NCBI GenBank assembly: GCA_023667015.1
Contig: JAMPAX010000001.1
Coordinates: 1 to 64,000, forward strand
DNA from: Muribaculaceae bacterium
GTDB lineage: Bacteria; Bacteroidota; Bacteroidia; Bacteroidales; Muribaculaceae
Direction of reading: 5' to 3'
DNA length: 64,000 nt
Shown here one piece after another: positions 55,045-64,000 of this stretch. Both the position numbers and the translations under genes were made by a program. The notes beneath the pieces were generated by a model. It was not told where the DNA came from. It searched no databases and saw nothing but the letters and a program-made list of their open reading frames with translations. Within the stretch, counting starts at the first letter, position 1. Each line of letters starts with the position of its first letter.

Positions 55045-56013
55045 ATGAAGAGACTTTTATTTGTAATTCCGATAATAATTCTCACTATGATGATGGCGGG
55101 TAGCAGTGACGTCTTTGGGCAGTCGCGTCATCCATCGAAGATGGTGCACAAAGAACAGCCTGAGAAGAAGCCAAAGAGCACGCCACCGGCAGCGGCTCCA
55201 TCAAAGCCGAAAGCGCGACCGAAGCCCGCCGCACCCGCCGCACCCGTAGGAGGAGGAGTCGACGGCGACCATGGTGCTGACCACAGAGCGCGCGAAGCAG
55301 CCGAACGAGAATATGCACAACGCGAGAACGAGCTCAACGAGCAAGCCATAGCGCAGCTCCTTAGGGACATGGTTTACGTAGAAGGCTCAAGCTTCAGAAT
55401 GGGATCGACAGATCCCGAAGCGAGCAGTGACGAAAAACCGCGAATGGTAGAGATCCGCGACTTCCACATAGGGAAATACGAAGTCACACAGCGGCAATGG
55501 ATAGCCATCATGGGAAGCAACCCCTCAGCAAAGCGGGGGGACCGACGGCCTGTAGAGAACGTCAGCTGGTATGACTGTCAGCAATTCATCCGCAAGCTCA
55601 ACGAAAAGACCGGCAAAAACTTCAGACTACCGACAGAAGAAGAATGGGAATACGCCTCCCGCGGCGGCAAACAGAGTCACGGGTACAAATATAGCGGATC
55701 GAACGACCTTGGGGAAGTAGGCTGGTATGAAGAAAACTCCGGAGGGAAGACGCAGAACGTAGGACAGAAGGAGCCCAACGAATTAGGGCTCTACGACATG
55801 AGTGGCAACGTAGCCGAATGGTGCGACAACAGGATGAGTGAATATCGCGCTGACTACTCAGAGTCATCCGCGCCGGACATCCGCGATGGCAGCGTATGCA
55901 TCACCCGCGGAGGGAGCTGGTATCTCTACCCGGAATATTGCCGGAACAGCGCTCGCGACTGCGCCGGCCCCTCTGAGCCCGGGATAGACTTAGGCTTCCG
56001 GCTGGCATATTGA
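55045..56013 (+). CDS. SUMF1/formylglycine-generating-enzyme-fold protein
   Basis: 322 residues. Signal peptide (MKRLLFVIPIIILTMMMAG); an Ala/Pro/Lys-rich linker (about 40-80); a short coiled coil (AAEREYAQRENELNEQAIAQ). The SUMF1/FGE-sulfatase domain follows: MVYVEGSSFRMGSTDPEASS, FHIGKYEVTQRQWIAIMGSN, RLPTEEEWEYASRGG, GLYDMSGNVAEWCDNR, and GGSWYLYPEYCRNSARDC ending DLGFRLAY. The paired active-site cysteines of true FGE are not recognisable, so sulfatase activation is unlikely; many relatives are binding or GldK-like envelope proteins. Its own promoter gives an almost leaderless mRNA. Confidence 0.85.
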   Translation: MKRLLFVIPIIILTMMMAGSSDVFGQSRHPSKMVHKEQPEKKPKSTPPAAAPSKPKARPKPAAPAAPVGGGVDGDHGADHRAREAAEREYAQRENELNEQAIAQLLRDMVYVEGSSFRMGSTDPEASSDEKPRMVEIRDFHIGKYEVTQRQWIAIMGSNPSAKRGDRRPVENVSWYDCQQFIRKLNEKTGKNFRLPTEEEWEYASRGGKQSHGYKYSGSNDLGEVGWYEENSGGKTQNVGQKEPNELGLYDMSGNVAEWCDNRMSEYRADYSESSAPDIRDGSVCITRGGSWYLYPEYCRNSARDCAGPSEPGIDLGFRLAY

Positions 56014-56033
56014 AGTGATTTCAATTTGGAAAA

Positions 56034-56849
56034 ATGACTATCGAATATATATATCATGATTGCTTTATAGTGCGAACGCAGAAAGCCGTGCTGGTGTTTG
56101 ACTTCTGGCAGCGTCCGAAAGGATGGGAATCAGGGTCGCCATTCATCGGAGGGTCTCCCCTCTTGAAGAGCGACCTTGACAAGCGCATCTACATCTTTGT
56201 CAGCCACTTTCATAAAGACCATTACAATCCCGAGATCTTCGAATGGAGCAAAGAGATACCCGGCATCACCTACGTCATCAGCAAAGACGTAGCACGCCAT
56301 GCCCGACATATACTCCGCGAAGACAGCCTCTACAACGGACATCGTCCACCAGCCGAGAGTGTACATATCCTCAAGCCCCTTGAGAACTGGAGCGACGACC
56401 TTATCAGCGTGCATGCCTACGACTCCACCGACACCGGCAACGCCTACGTCGTAGAAACCGGAGGAAAGACACTGATGCACGCCGGCGACCTCAACGCCTG
56501 GATATGGATAGATGAGCCGGTAGAGGAAGAAGAAGCCGAGGTAGAGATAGAGAAGAAAAAATACCTTAGATATATCTGGCAAATTCGACGCGACTTCCCC
56601 GAGATAGATGCAGTGATGTTTCCCGTAGACTCCCGCATAGGGAGCGAATACGCCACCGGAGCGCGACTGCTACTTATGAATATAAAGGTAGGGGTGTTCC
56701 TGCCGATGCACTACTGCTTGGGAGACACCCCCGAAGAGTTAACTCGACTAAAGCGCGACGCCTTCAATCAGGAGAGATATGCCACCGACGATAATCCGCG
56801 GATGATAGCCGGACTCTCCTCCCCCGGGGATTTCATAGAAATCAAATAA
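56034..56849 (+). CDS. MBL-fold metallo-hydrolase
   Basis: 271 residues, no signal peptide. Metal motif IFVSHFHKDHYNPEIFEW (HxHxDH), later LMHAGDLNAWIW (Asp ligand) and FLPMHYCLGDTPEEL (His ligand), in the order of the metallo-beta-lactamase fold. The N-terminus IEYIYHDCFIVRTQKAVLVF is typical of the UlaG/RomA-like branch. Substrate unknown. It follows the SUMF1-fold gene by 20 bases and may be in its transcript. Confidence 0.85.
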   Translation: MTIEYIYHDCFIVRTQKAVLVFDFWQRPKGWESGSPFIGGSPLLKSDLDKRIYIFVSHFHKDHYNPEIFEWSKEIPGITYVISKDVARHARHILREDSLYNGHRPPAESVHILKPLENWSDDLISVHAYDSTDTGNAYVVETGGKTLMHAGDLNAWIWIDEPVEEEEAEVEIEKKKYLRYIWQIRRDFPEIDAVMFPVDSRIGSEYATGARLLLMNIKVGVFLPMHYCLGDTPEELTRLKRDAFNQERYATDDNPRMIAGLSSPGDFIEIK

Positions 56850-57023
56850 ATTAGTGGAGTTTAACTAGCGAAAATTGAGTAGCATACTGATTATATGTGG
56901 ACACACCGGCCGTGCGTTCCTACGTTCTCTTGAAAAAACGATTTATAACTCAAGTTTTTCAAGACACAAAGCGGTTTGACAAACTTGAGTTAGAGGAATG
57001 GGGGGAGATTGGAGGAAAATTTG

Positions 57024-57031
57024 TAAATTTG
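57024..57031 (+). promoter_or_regulatory. -7 element of the DUF4924-rfbD-prfC run
   Basis: TAAATTTG lies 15 bases before ATG 57047; no -33 element at the usual distance. It supports the shorter start. Confidence 0.4.
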
Positions 57032-57046
57032 CAAAAAATTCAAGGA

Positions 57047-57592
57047 ATGTATACAGCATCTGAGAAAAAGAGAGAGAATATTGCCGAATATCTGCTATAT
57101 ATGTGGCAGATAGAAGACCTCATACGAGCCAACGGACTCGATATCGACCGAATCGAAGAGAATATCATCAACAAATATACATCGCTGAGCAACGATCAGA
57201 AGAAAGAGCTCCGCGAATGGTATGAATCGCTGATAGACATGATGCGTTGCGAGGGGGTAGCAGAGAAGGGACATCTCCAGATTAATAAGAACACCCTCTT
57301 AGCCCTCGACGATCTCCATCGCCGGCTGCTATTGAATCCGAAATTTGCCACCTACGCCAATCAATATTACGCCACATTGCCGCTGATAGTAGAATTGCGA
57401 GCAAAAGCCGGCGACAACAAAGCCGACGAGATAGAGACCTGCTTTGCAGCGCTCTACATGATATTGATGATGCGAATGCAAAAGAAAGAGATCACCAAAG
57501 AGACGCAAGAAGCCGCAGCCCAGATATCGAAATACTTAGGACTTCTTTCGCACTACTACAAGCTTGACTATAACAACGAGCTCGAAGAATGA
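57047..57592 (+). CDS. DUF4924 family protein
   Basis: 181 residues from ATG 57047. The all-helical sequence MYTASEKKRENIAEYLLYMW, QIEDLIRANGLDIDRIEENI, LREWYESLIDMMRCEGVAEK, GHLQINKNTLLALDDLHRRL matches DUF4924, a Bacteroidota family of unknown function. The open frame extends to 56897, but the promoter element and family start favour 57047. It overlaps rfbD by four bases (ATGA). Confidence 0.85.
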   Translation: MYTASEKKRENIAEYLLYMWQIEDLIRANGLDIDRIEENIINKYTSLSNDQKKELREWYESLIDMMRCEGVAEKGHLQINKNTLLALDDLHRRLLLNPKFATYANQYYATLPLIVELRAKAGDNKADEIETCFAALYMILMMRMQKKEITKETQEAAAQISKYLGLLSHYYKLDYNNELEE

Positions 57593-58440
57593 AAAAGATA
57601 CTCATCACCGGTAGCCACGGTCAGCTTGGCGAGTCGTTACGTCGCGAACTCAGCGGCGACACAGAGCTCAGTGCAAACTTCACAGACGTAGAAGAGCTCG
57701 ACATCACCGATAGAGAAAGTGTAGAACGCTACATCTCCGACAAAGACATCGATATCATCGTCAACTGCGCAGCCTACACAGCCGTAGACCGAGCCGAGCA
57801 AGATGACCTCACCGCAGCGCGCATCAACACCGAGGCCGTAGGCTACATTGCTGAGTCAGCACGCAAACATGGGGTGAAGGTCATACATATCTCCACCGAC
57901 TACGTCTTCTCCGGAGAATCCTGCCGCCCGATAGCCGAAAACGATGAGCCCTACCCTCACAGCATCTACGGACGCACCAAACTCGAAGGGGAAGGACTGT
58001 TGACAGCCTTCTGTCCCGACTCTATAATCATCCGCACGGCATGGCTATACTCCGAATACGGCACCAACTTCGTCAAAACCATGTTGCGACTTGCCGGGGA
58101 GAAGAAGAGCCTGAATATCGTCAGCGACCAGATCGGAACACCCACCTATGCCGGCGACTTAGCCTCAGCAATCCACACGATACTTCGCGGAGACTGGACC
58201 CCCGGTATCTACCACTTCACCAACGAAGGGGTAGCCTCCTGGTATGACTTCGCCATGGCCATCTTCCGCATCCGCGGAATTGACGTAAAAGTAACCCCTG
58301 TCAGCACACGTGAATACCCCACACCCGCCAAGCGACCGCTATACTCAGTGCTCAGCAAAAATAAAATCAAGAAAACCTACAACCTACAGATCCCCTACTG
58401 GGAAACATCCTTACGAAAATGTCTCAACTCGATGAAATAA
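57589..58440 (+). CDS. rfbD: dTDP-4-dehydrorhamnose reductase
   Basis: 283 residues, extended SDR fold. NAD(P)-binding [20 protein letters not shown], active-site [11 protein letters not shown] followed by [14 protein letters not shown] (YxxxK), and the C-terminal [20 protein letters not shown] typical of RfbD. It makes dTDP-L-rhamnose in the last step of the pathway. rfbA, rfbB and rfbC are not in the window, so it is separated from them. Its start overlaps the DUF4924 gene, and its last 22 bases overlap prfC. Confidence 0.93.
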   Translation: MKKILITGSHGQLGESLRRELSGDTELSANFTDVEELDITDRESVERYISDKDIDIIVNCAAYTAVDRAEQDDLTAARINTEAVGYIAESARKHGVKVIHISTDYVFSGESCRPIAENDEPYPHSIYGRTKLEGEGLLTAFCPDSIIIRTAWLYSEYGTNFVKTMLRLAGEKKSLNIVSDQIGTPTYAGDLASAIHTILRGDWTPGIYHFTNEGVASWYDFAMAIFRIRGIDVKVTPVSTREYPTPAKRPLYSVLSKNKIKKTYNLQIPYWETSLRKCLNSMK

Positions 58441-59996
58441 AGAAACGGCGCACCTTCGCCATCATCTCCCATCCTGACGCAGGAAAGACCACACTGACGG
58501 AGAAGCTACTCCTCTTCGGCGGTGCCATCCACGTAGCCGGAGCCGTCAAAAGCAACAAAATCAAAAAGACAGCTACATCCGACTGGATGGAGATAGAGAA
58601 ACAGAGAGGAATCTCCGTGGCCACCTCCGTCATGGGCTTCAACTACGGCCCCTACAAGATAAATATCCTTGACACCCCGGGCCACCAGGACTTTGCCGAA
58701 GACACCTTCCGCACACTGACAGCCGTAGACTCCGTCATCATCGTAGTAGACGTAGCCAAAGGTGTGGAGACGCAGACCAGACGGCTTATGGAAGTATGCC
58801 GAATGCGCAACACCCCCGTCATCATCTTCGTCAACAAACTCGACCGCGAAGGACGCGACCCCTTCGACATCCTTGACGAGCTCGAACAAGAGCTGAAAAT
58901 CGGAGTGCGCCCGCTGAGTTGGCCTATCAACATTGGAGCCAAATTTAAAGGCGTCTACAATATCTATGAGCATGGACTCGACCTCTTTACCCCCTCCAAG
59001 CAGACCATCAGCGAACGCGTAGAGATTGACGACATCGCCTCGCCACAGATAGATGAGCTCATCGGCGAAGACGACGCCGCCAAACTCCGCGAAGATATCG
59101 AACTCATAGACGGGGTATATCCCGAATTCGACGAAGAAGCCTATTTGCGAGGGGAGACAGCACCGGTATTCTTCGGATCGGCACTCAACACCTTCGGAGT
59201 CAAAGAGCTGTTAGACTGCTTCGTAAAGATAGCCCCCTCACCCAAACCCATAGAAGCAATCGAGAGAGAAGTAAAACCGGAAGAAGAAGGATTCACCGGG
59301 TTTGTCTTCAAGATTCACGCCAATATGGATCCGAACCATCGGTCGTGTATCGCATTCTTGAAAGTATGTAGCGGCAAATTCGAACGCAACGTCAACTATA
59401 AGCACGTACGCCAAGGGAAGATGATGCGCTTTGCCGCGCCTACCGCCTTCATGGCGCAGAAGAAAAACGTAGTAGATGAAGCCTACCCCGGCGACATCGT
59501 AGGTATCCCCGACTCCGGCAACTTCAAGATTGGCGACACCATGACCTCCGGCGAAGAGCTCCACTTCAAAGGACTCCCCTCCTTCTCACCCGAGATGTTC
59601 AAATACATCGAGAATGCCGACCCGATGAAAGCCAAACAGCTCGACAAGGGTATCCGGCAGCTGATGGACGAGGGTGTAGCGCAGATGTTCACCAATCAGT
59701 TCAACGGACGAAAGATTATCGGCACCGTAGGGCAGTTGCAGTTTGAGGTCATACAATACCGACTTCTGCATGAATATGGGGCGCAATGCCGATGGGAGCC
59801 CATCAGTCTGTACAAAGCCTGCTGGATAGAGAGCGATGATGCCGAAGCCTTGGAAGCCTTCAAGAAACGCAAACATCAGTTCATGGCCACAGACAAAGAG
59901 GGGCGCGACGTCTTCCTTGCCGACTCGAACTACGTCTTGCAGATGGCTCAGCGAGACTTCCCCAAGATAAGATTCCACTTCTCGAGCGAATTCTGA
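58419..59996 (+). CDS. prfC: Peptide chain release factor 3
   Basis: 525 residues. Translational GTPase that removes RF1/RF2 from the ribosome. G1 [20 protein letters not shown], switch region [14 protein letters not shown]3 [12 protein letters not shown]4 [12 protein letters not shown], followed by domain 2 ([18 protein letters not shown]) and the C-terminal RF3 domain ([20 protein letters not shown]). Length is normal. The start lies inside rfbD, so translation is probably coupled. Confidence 0.96.
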   Translation: MSQLDEIKKRRTFAIISHPDAGKTTLTEKLLLFGGAIHVAGAVKSNKIKKTATSDWMEIEKQRGISVATSVMGFNYGPYKINILDTPGHQDFAEDTFRTLTAVDSVIIVVDVAKGVETQTRRLMEVCRMRNTPVIIFVNKLDREGRDPFDILDELEQELKIGVRPLSWPINIGAKFKGVYNIYEHGLDLFTPSKQTISERVEIDDIASPQIDELIGEDDAAKLREDIELIDGVYPEFDEEAYLRGETAPVFFGSALNTFGVKELLDCFVKIAPSPKPIEAIEREVKPEEEGFTGFVFKIHANMDPNHRSCIAFLKVCSGKFERNVNYKHVRQGKMMRFAAPTAFMAQKKNVVDEAYPGDIVGIPDSGNFKIGDTMTSGEELHFKGLPSFSPEMFKYIENADPMKAKQLDKGIRQLMDEGVAQMFTNQFNGRKIIGTVGQLQFEVIQYRLLHEYGAQCRWEPISLYKACWIESDDAEALEAFKKRKHQFMATDKEGRDVFLADSNYVLQMAQRDFPKIRFHFSSEF

Positions 59997-60002
59997 ATAC
60001 TA

Positions 60003-60035
60003 AAGCTCCCAAGTTACAAAGCAACTTGGGAGCTT
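60003..60035. terminator. Terminator between prfC and the Omp28-like gene
   Basis: AAGCTCCCAAGTT / AACTTGGGAGCTT, 13 paired bases, between convergent genes, six bases after the prfC stop. No T run; it continues straight into a dispersed repeat. Confidence 0.6.
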
Positions 60036-60063
60036 GAAGTTTGAAGGTTAGAGGTTAGGGGTT
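60031..60063. repeat. Dispersed intergenic repeat, reverse copy
   Basis: AGCTTGAAGTTTGAAGGTTA followed by GAGGTTAGGGGTT, the same family as 36194 and 15555. It touches the last codons of the minus-strand gene. Confidence 0.55.
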
Positions 60064-61368
60064 GAAGCGTTTGGATGTTGAGAACTTCCCATTGGAATAC
60101 TCAATGCGTTCTATCAGAATACCCTTGGATTCGGAAGATACTTGAAGACCACTAAGGTCATAGTAAGTGCGAGTGATTACATCAACCGACTCCTCTACAC
60201 CCTTGACGCCACTATCGGAAGCCACTGGAGCACCGCTCACATTGCAATTGACAACATATCCACTCTCCGGATCTACCACATAGGCTATAACCCGCAATTT
60301 ACTACCATCGGAAACAAGGAGAGAGCCTTCACTATTACGACGCTGCACATCAAACTTCTGAGACACCTTATAAGTAGTATACGCACGGATATTGCTGATA
60401 GAGCTACCTTCGGCCTCACCGGCATCCATAGATTCCATCACTACATCGTTGAAAGTAAGGCCATAGACAAGAGTAGCGCCTTGAGTAAACAGCTCAGCAT
60501 ACTTACCATGGAGGGCACTTGAACCCCGGTAATTATTTTTCTGCGCCCACGAAGGATTGCTCAGACCGTTGGCCACAAGAATAAAGCCCACATCGTAGTG
60601 CGACTCATTGTTGTTCTCAATCCAGGTAAGATTAGCAGTAGCCTCGATATTGCGTTGAGAATCGTCCGTATAGCGCAAATCTACAGCCACATCCACCGGA
60701 GTAAAATAAGTAGACTGCGAAAGCCAATCCTCCTCCAAGAGATTAACAGCGCGGAGCGACATACGGTCGACAGCACTGTTGGGGTAGGTAGAGACCTTGG
60801 TAGGGAATGCTACCTTGCAACTCATAGCATCATTATAGTGCCACACGGCGCATACAAAATCTCCCGCATACTTCTCCGCCATAGTCTCAACAGTCACATA
60901 ACCGAGTGGACACTGCGGACACCACAACCCGGTATACTCATCAACAAGGGGCCTTTTACGCGGCAAGACAAGAGAAGAGATTAGTGTAGTAGAGCCGGTC
61001 TTCTTCGGACATACATTCTCCACGCCATTAACCTTGGTGATTGTCAGTGTCATCGGAAAAGAGCCGCGAGACGCCGGAGCTGTGATATCGACAATAGCGA
61101 CACCCACAGCACCACGAGAATTGCGAATCGGCGTAGGAAAAGAGTAAGAACCCTCACCCGACAAGCCATCCACCTCCCAAGAGTAATCAATACTTGAGAC
61201 CTCAGAATTGCTGTCATAGTTAGATACAAGAATACGAACAGGAGTATCGGAGCCTTGCAACGCGGCAGTCCTGTCTTCCAATATGGGATACGCTTGCTGG
61301 GCATATATTGGAAAAGCTAACGCGCAGTTCAATAGCGCAAATAGATATAACTTAGGAAAAGGATTCAT
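60055..61368 (-). CDS. Omp28-like secreted protein with a thioredoxin-type CxxC
   Basis: 437 residues from ATG 61368, where a signal peptide starts (MNPFPKLYLFALLNCALAFP). An N-terminal beta domain is followed by a thioredoxin-like segment EYTGLWCPQCPLGYVTVETM with CPQC, then AVWHYNDAMSC, as in Omp28-related outer-membrane proteins. The C-terminus YYDLSGLQVSSESKGILIER resembles the secreted-protein tail of the GH53 and 51879 proteins. Location on or outside the outer membrane is inferred. A -7 element at 61393-61400 sits where the longer frame would start, supporting the shorter one. Confidence 0.78.
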   Translation of the reverse strand: MNPFPKLYLFALLNCALAFPIYAQQAYPILEDRTAALQGSDTPVRILVSNYDSNSEVSSIDYSWEVDGLSGEGSYSFPTPIRNSRGAVGVAIVDITAPASRGSFPMTLTITKVNGVENVCPKKTGSTTLISSLVLPRKRPLVDEYTGLWCPQCPLGYVTVETMAEKYAGDFVCAVWHYNDAMSCKVAFPTKVSTYPNSAVDRMSLRAVNLLEEDWLSQSTYFTPVDVAVDLRYTDDSQRNIEATANLTWIENNNESHYDVGFILVANGLSNPSWAQKNNYRGSSALHGKYAELFTQGATLVYGLTFNDVVMESMDAGEAEGSSISNIRAYTTYKVSQKFDVQRRNSEGSLLVSDGSKLRVIAYVVDPESGYVVNCNVSGAPVASDSGVKGVEESVDVITRTYYDLSGLQVSSESKGILIERIEYSNGKFSTSKRFNP

Positions 61369-61392
61369 AATAATACAGTATGATTGTTTTCG

Positions 61393-61400
61393 CAAAGTTA
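61393..61400 (-). promoter_or_regulatory. -7 element of the Omp28-like gene
   Basis: TAACTTTG on the minus strand, 25 bases before ATG 61368; no clear -33 element. Confidence 0.4.
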
Positions 61401-61432
61401 ATAATCCATGATGGTATATGGAATTTTTTTGC

Positions 61433-61440
61433 TACATTTG
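61433..61440 (+). promoter_or_regulatory. -7 element of the nitroreductase gene
   Basis: TACATTTG on the plus strand, about 70 bases before ATG 61510; no TTTG at 20 bases upstream. Confidence 0.4.
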
Positions 61441-61509
61441 TTATAAATATGTCGGGGTAAAAAAATAAGCCCCTACACAAAGAATGATAAACCCAAAATA
61501 ACACCATAC

Positions 61510-62262
61510 ATGAAAGACGTAAAAGAATCCTTGCTGTTGCGCACAAGTGTGCGTCGCTACGAGCGTGAGTCCATACCGGAAGAGACCATGGCCTTCATTT
61601 ATGAAGCCGTTCGCAACACCCCTACTTCTTACAATGGTCAGCAATTCTCAGTCATTGACATTTCCGACCAGGAGCTAAAAGAGAAATTATATGCACTGAC
61701 CAATCAGAAGCAGCTCAAGACCTGCAACAGACTGTTGATATTCCTTTCGGACTACAACAAGATCTCCCTGCTTGCCAAGCGCAAAGGACTGAACATGCCC
61801 CCCTTCACCAACACCATGGATGGAGTGACCATCGGCATCATTGACGCCTCGTTGGCAATGATGAGTGCGGTAGTAGCGGCAGAATCCTGCGGACTTGGCA
61901 GCAACTGCATAGGATATCTGCGCACCGTAGATCCTCGAGCCGTCGCAGATCTGTTGAAACTTCCGAAGGGAGTATTCGTAGTCTGCGGACTGGCCCTGGG
62001 AGTACCACGCGAGCATCCCGACTTAAAGCCGAAGCAGCCGGCATCGGTAGTCTTCCACAGCAACTGCTACCGACAGGACGCTGAGCAGCTGACCAACGAG
62101 CTCGAAGAATATGACAAAGTAGTAAGCCACTACAACGCCACACGTTCGGGTGGTACGAGCACCAACGACTGGGTAGCGCACATCCTCGACTACTATGACC
62201 ACGCCATGCACTACGAGATACTGCAGTATCTGAAGGAACAGGGATATGACGTGGAGAAATAA
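61510..62262 (+). CDS. NAD(P)H-dependent nitroreductase family protein
   Basis: 250 residues. FMN-binding opening ESLLLRTSVRRYERESIPEE, NTPTSYNGQQFSVIDI (substrate/FMN loop), MSAVVAAESCGLGSNCIGYL (FMN phosphate region) and the NfsA/FRP-type C-terminal part VCGLALGVPREHPDLKPKQP. Relatives reduce nitro groups, quinones or flavins. The gene stands alone with a strong 3' hairpin whose arm includes its last codons. Confidence 0.9.
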   Translation: MKDVKESLLLRTSVRRYERESIPEETMAFIYEAVRNTPTSYNGQQFSVIDISDQELKEKLYALTNQKQLKTCNRLLIFLSDYNKISLLAKRKGLNMPPFTNTMDGVTIGIIDASLAMMSAVVAAESCGLGSNCIGYLRTVDPRAVADLLKLPKGVFVVCGLALGVPREHPDLKPKQPASVVFHSNCYRQDAEQLTNELEEYDKVVSHYNATRSGGTSTNDWVAHILDYYDHAMHYEILQYLKEQGYDVEK

Positions 62263-62299
62263 AAAGTCGGCATAAGCCGACTTTTTATTTCCTCACGTC
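62248..62299 (+). terminator. Hairpin spanning the nitroreductase stop codon
   Basis: Arms 62248-62271 and 62276-62299 pair over 24 positions with two mismatches, core AAATAAAAAGTCGGC / GCCGACTTTTTATTT. The left arm covers the last four codons and TAA. A T5 stretch lies within the right arm, so the inner part can act as an intrinsic terminator. Confidence 0.75.
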
Positions 62300-62315
62300 A
62301 GTTGAGAATTGATAG

Positions 62316-62354
62316 AAGGAGGCTCATAATCGAAAGATTATGAGCCTCCTTTTT
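62316..62354. terminator. Strong hairpin with T run on the plus strand
   Basis: AAGGAGGCTCATAATC, loop GAAA, GATTATGAGCCTCCTTTTT; 16 paired bases. It lies beside the structured RNA region and may end a transcript from either side; the T run favours plus. Confidence 0.75.
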
Positions 62355-62360
62355 AGGGCC

Positions 62361-62535
62361 ACATCAAAGAAGAAGTGACGAAACTCCGATAGACAGGATT
62401 TGAGATCTCGCAAACCTTTGTAATCCCCCGTGCCGCAAGCGACAACGTCTTAGACGTGGGGCCCGCCATTGGATAGGCGAGATTGTCTCGGTATTTCTGA
62501 AAGATTTGATGAGTTTCCCTTGTGAGCTTTGATGT
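62361..62535 (-). ncRNA. Candidate Bacteroidales-1 / 6S-like structured RNA
   Basis: No gene lies here, but nested complementary segments form one long rod: ACATCAAAG (62361-62369) with CTTTGATGT (62527-62535), AAACTC with GAGTTT (62381/62511), ATCTCGC with GCGAGAT (62405/62477), CCCC with GGGG (62425/62458), and an inner hairpin ACGTC-TTA-GACGT. Position downstream of rplT matches the known Bacteroidales-1 motif, which has been suggested to be 6S RNA. Strand is uncertain; minus follows the rplT orientation. Confidence 0.5.
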
Positions 62536-62632
62536 GGGTATTTTTAGAACAATGAGATTCTAAAAAATGTTGAGCCGGGCAAAGTTTTTTCCTTTGAACA
62601 CAGGCGAGACACCTGAGTTACACTGTGGGGTA

Positions 62633-62977
62633 TTATTTAACTTTGTCGCAGATTGCTTTGAACGCCTGGGGGTTGTTCATAGCGAGGTCGGCGAGAACCT
62701 TACGGTTGATTTCGATACCGGCCTTGTGGATGAGTCCCATGAGCTTAGAGTAAGAAAGGTTCTCCTGGCGAGCTGCAGCATTGATACGCTGAATCCAGAG
62801 AGCGCGGAAGTCGCGTTTTTTCTGCTTGCGGTCGCGATAGGCGTAAGTAAGGCCTTTCTCCCATGTGTTTTTAGCTACAGTCCAGACGTTGCGGCGGCTA
62901 CCGTAATATCCACGGGTGAGTTTAAGGATTTTCTTTCTTTTGGCACGGGATGCCACGTGGTTTACTGATCTTGGCAT
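62633..62977 (-). CDS. rplT: 50S ribosomal protein L20
   Basis: 114 residues, complete: [80 protein letters not shown]. Binds 23S rRNA early in assembly. Last gene of infC-rpmI-rplT; the following 370 bases hold the structured RNA and terminators. Confidence 0.98.
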   Translation of the reverse strand: MPRSVNHVASRAKRKKILKLTRGYYGSRRNVWTVAKNTWEKGLTYAYRDRKQKKRDFRALWIQRINAAARQENLSYSKLMGLIHKAGIEINRKVLADLAMNNPQAFKAICDKVK

Positions 62978-63141
62978 TTTTTAAAAAATTTTGATTGTGA
63001 GCGGCTAAAGACTAAGTTCAGCTCTTGCATGCTCAACATTCGGTGAATAAAAAAATGAGATAAAAAGGATTTAGAAGTCTGAGACCGGAAGTGCCTCATT
63101 CTTTTGGAAAGAAGCGAAGCTTCGGGTCGGGCAGGCAGAAC

Positions 63142-63339
63142 TTAACGGAGGTTAAGGAGTTCGCGTACCTGCTTGATGTTGGCGGCATCCACCAGACCGG
63201 TATGGTCGAGGTTGCGTTTACGTTTCTTTGACTTCTTGGTGAGAATGTGGCTATGATAAGCGTGTTTTCTCTTAATCTTCCCTGTTCCGGTGAGCGCGAA
63301 GCGCTTCTTAGACGCGGAATTGGTCTTTACCTTTGGCAT
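63142..63339 (-). CDS. rpmI: 50S ribosomal protein L35
   Basis: 65 residues: [40 protein letters not shown], ending RELLNLR. Canonical position between infC and rplT. Confidence 0.98.
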   Translation of the reverse strand: MPKVKTNSASKKRFALTGTGKIKRKHAYHSHILTKKSKKRKRNLDHTGLVDAANIKQVRELLNLR

Positions 63340-63429
63340 TGTTTTGAAGTTTAAGTTGTTTTGATTTCACCTCGGCACTAAGTGCCTACGGTCTTCTTAA
63401 TGAAATTATAATTGCGTTGGGGTCCTCAG

Positions 63430-64000
63430 TTAGGCATCAGACTCCTCAGCGGGATTGATTTGGTGGGGCTTCGGAGCGGACTCCTTTGCGGGTTTATTTT
63501 TGAGGGGAGCGAGGATGATAGACATTCTCTTGCCCTCGAGGACAGGCATAAGTTCCACCTTACCGAGGTCTTCGAGGTCGTTGGCGAATCTTAGGAGAAG
63601 CATTTCGCCTTGTTCCTTGAAGAGGATAGAGCGACCTCGGAAGAAGACGTACGCCTTCACCTTGTAGCCATCATTCAGGAAGCCTGTAGCATGCTTAAGC
63701 TTGAAATTGTAGTCATGGTCATCGGTTTGGGGGCCGAAACGAATCTCCTTGATTACTACCTTAGCAGCCTTAGCCTTCTGTTCCTTCTGGCGTTTTTTCT
63801 GCTGATAGAGAAACTTTTGGTAGTCGAGGACGCGGCATACGGGGGGTTCAGCCGTCGGTGAGATTTCGATAAGGTCGAGGCCAAGGTCGGCAGCGATGTG
63901 ACGAGCCTTGTCGATAGGATATATACCCTGCTCAACGTTATCGCCGACGAGGCGTACTTCGCGGGCTCGGATTTGCTCATTTGTGGCATAAGGGTCGCGG
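63430..64000 (-). CDS. infC: Translation initiation factor IF-3 (5' end beyond window)
   Basis: 190 residues are visible and the frame is open to the window edge, so the true start lies outside. The N-terminal domain has [20 protein letters not shown] and [20 protein letters not shown], the linker is [16 protein letters not shown], and the C-terminal domain has [20 protein letters not shown] and [18 protein letters not shown] charged tail ([13 protein letters not shown]) follows. A frame starting at GTG 63660 is only the last part of this gene. IF-3 binds the 30S subunit and proofreads start-codon pairing. Confidence 0.96.
   Translation of the reverse strand, partial: RDPYATNEQIRAREVRLVGDNVEQGIYPIDKARHIAADLGLDLIEISPTAEPPVCRVLDYQKFLYQQKKRQKEQKAKAAKVVIKEIRFGPQTDDHDYNFKLKHATGFLNDGYKVKAYVFFRGRSILFKEQGEMLLLRFANDLEDLGKVELMPVLEGKRMSIILAPLKNKPAKESAPKPHQINPAEESDA

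Overview
The window looks like chromosome from a gut Bacteroidales bacterium, most likely of the Muribaculaceae type. This is inferred from the promoters, which follow the Bacteroidota pattern (TTTG, about 20 bases, TAnnTTTG). It is also inferred from lineage-typical families: DUF4924, DUF3332, an HU-CCDC81/SPOR protein, DUF4353 and Omp28-like proteins, and a secreted-protein C-terminus of the form YxLxG...GI. No CRISPR array, intact insertion sequence or intact integrase is visible.

Bases 1-5000 hold decayed material. There is a TolC-type exporter with a nonsense codon, a tyrosine-integrase fragment, and a group 4 glycosyltransferase joined by deletion to a polyprenyl-phosphate sugar transferase. 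An intact ATP-grasp ligase and a polysaccharide deacetylase follow. Together they read as an eroded capsule locus. Bases 5000-10150 carry a PMCA-type calcium pump, a free-standing HMA domain and a zinc/cadmium P1B pump. Bases 10260-14020 are a minus-strand two-gene galactan operon (GH2 and GH53, stop and start overlapping). Bases 14200-20510 are plus-strand housekeeping: a DUF3332 lipoprotein, two YtxH proteins, a holin-like membrane protein, prmA, an ECF sigma factor with a small coupled gene and a TPR protein, and an HU-SPOR protein.

Two identical tRNA-Gly genes and a tRNA-Leu (20628-20942) on one side and a tRNA-Ala (30557) on the other bracket an accessory island on the minus strand. It encodes a zinc-ribbon protein, a stand-alone RyR domain, a TIR protein, a membrane protein with a TIR/deoxyribosyltransferase-like domain, a CD225/dispanin protein, a TIR-Sel1 fusion, and a four-helix channel-like protein with two Rossmann domains and a C-terminal RyR-like domain. 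The channel gene carries a C9 tract exactly where its natural start codon is out of frame, so it may be phase-variable. This island is the best candidate for an undescribed nucleotide-signalling conflict system: TIR enzymes as NAD-derived signal producers, RyR domains as sensors, a channel as effector.

Bases 31100-64000 are mostly core functions: serC-serA, hemW, a RelA/SpoT protein, an efflux operon (Bcr/CflA MFS, outer-membrane factor, adaptor, RND pump), an NlpC/P60 hydrolase, a secreted alpha-amylase and groES-groEL. The chaperonin genes follow a sigma-54-like promoter and are followed at once by a His-rich CobW/COG0523 GTPase. Next come a large secreted carbohydrate-binding-like protein, an SUMF1-fold protein on a nearly leaderless transcript, an MBL hydrolase, DUF4924-rfbD-prfC with overlapping frames, an Omp28-like protein, a nitroreductase, and the infC-rpmI-rplT operon. 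A long nested RNA rod downstream of rplT fits the Bacteroidales-1 / 6S RNA position.

A recurring theme is perfect hairpins whose 5' arm contains the last codons or the stop codon of a gene.
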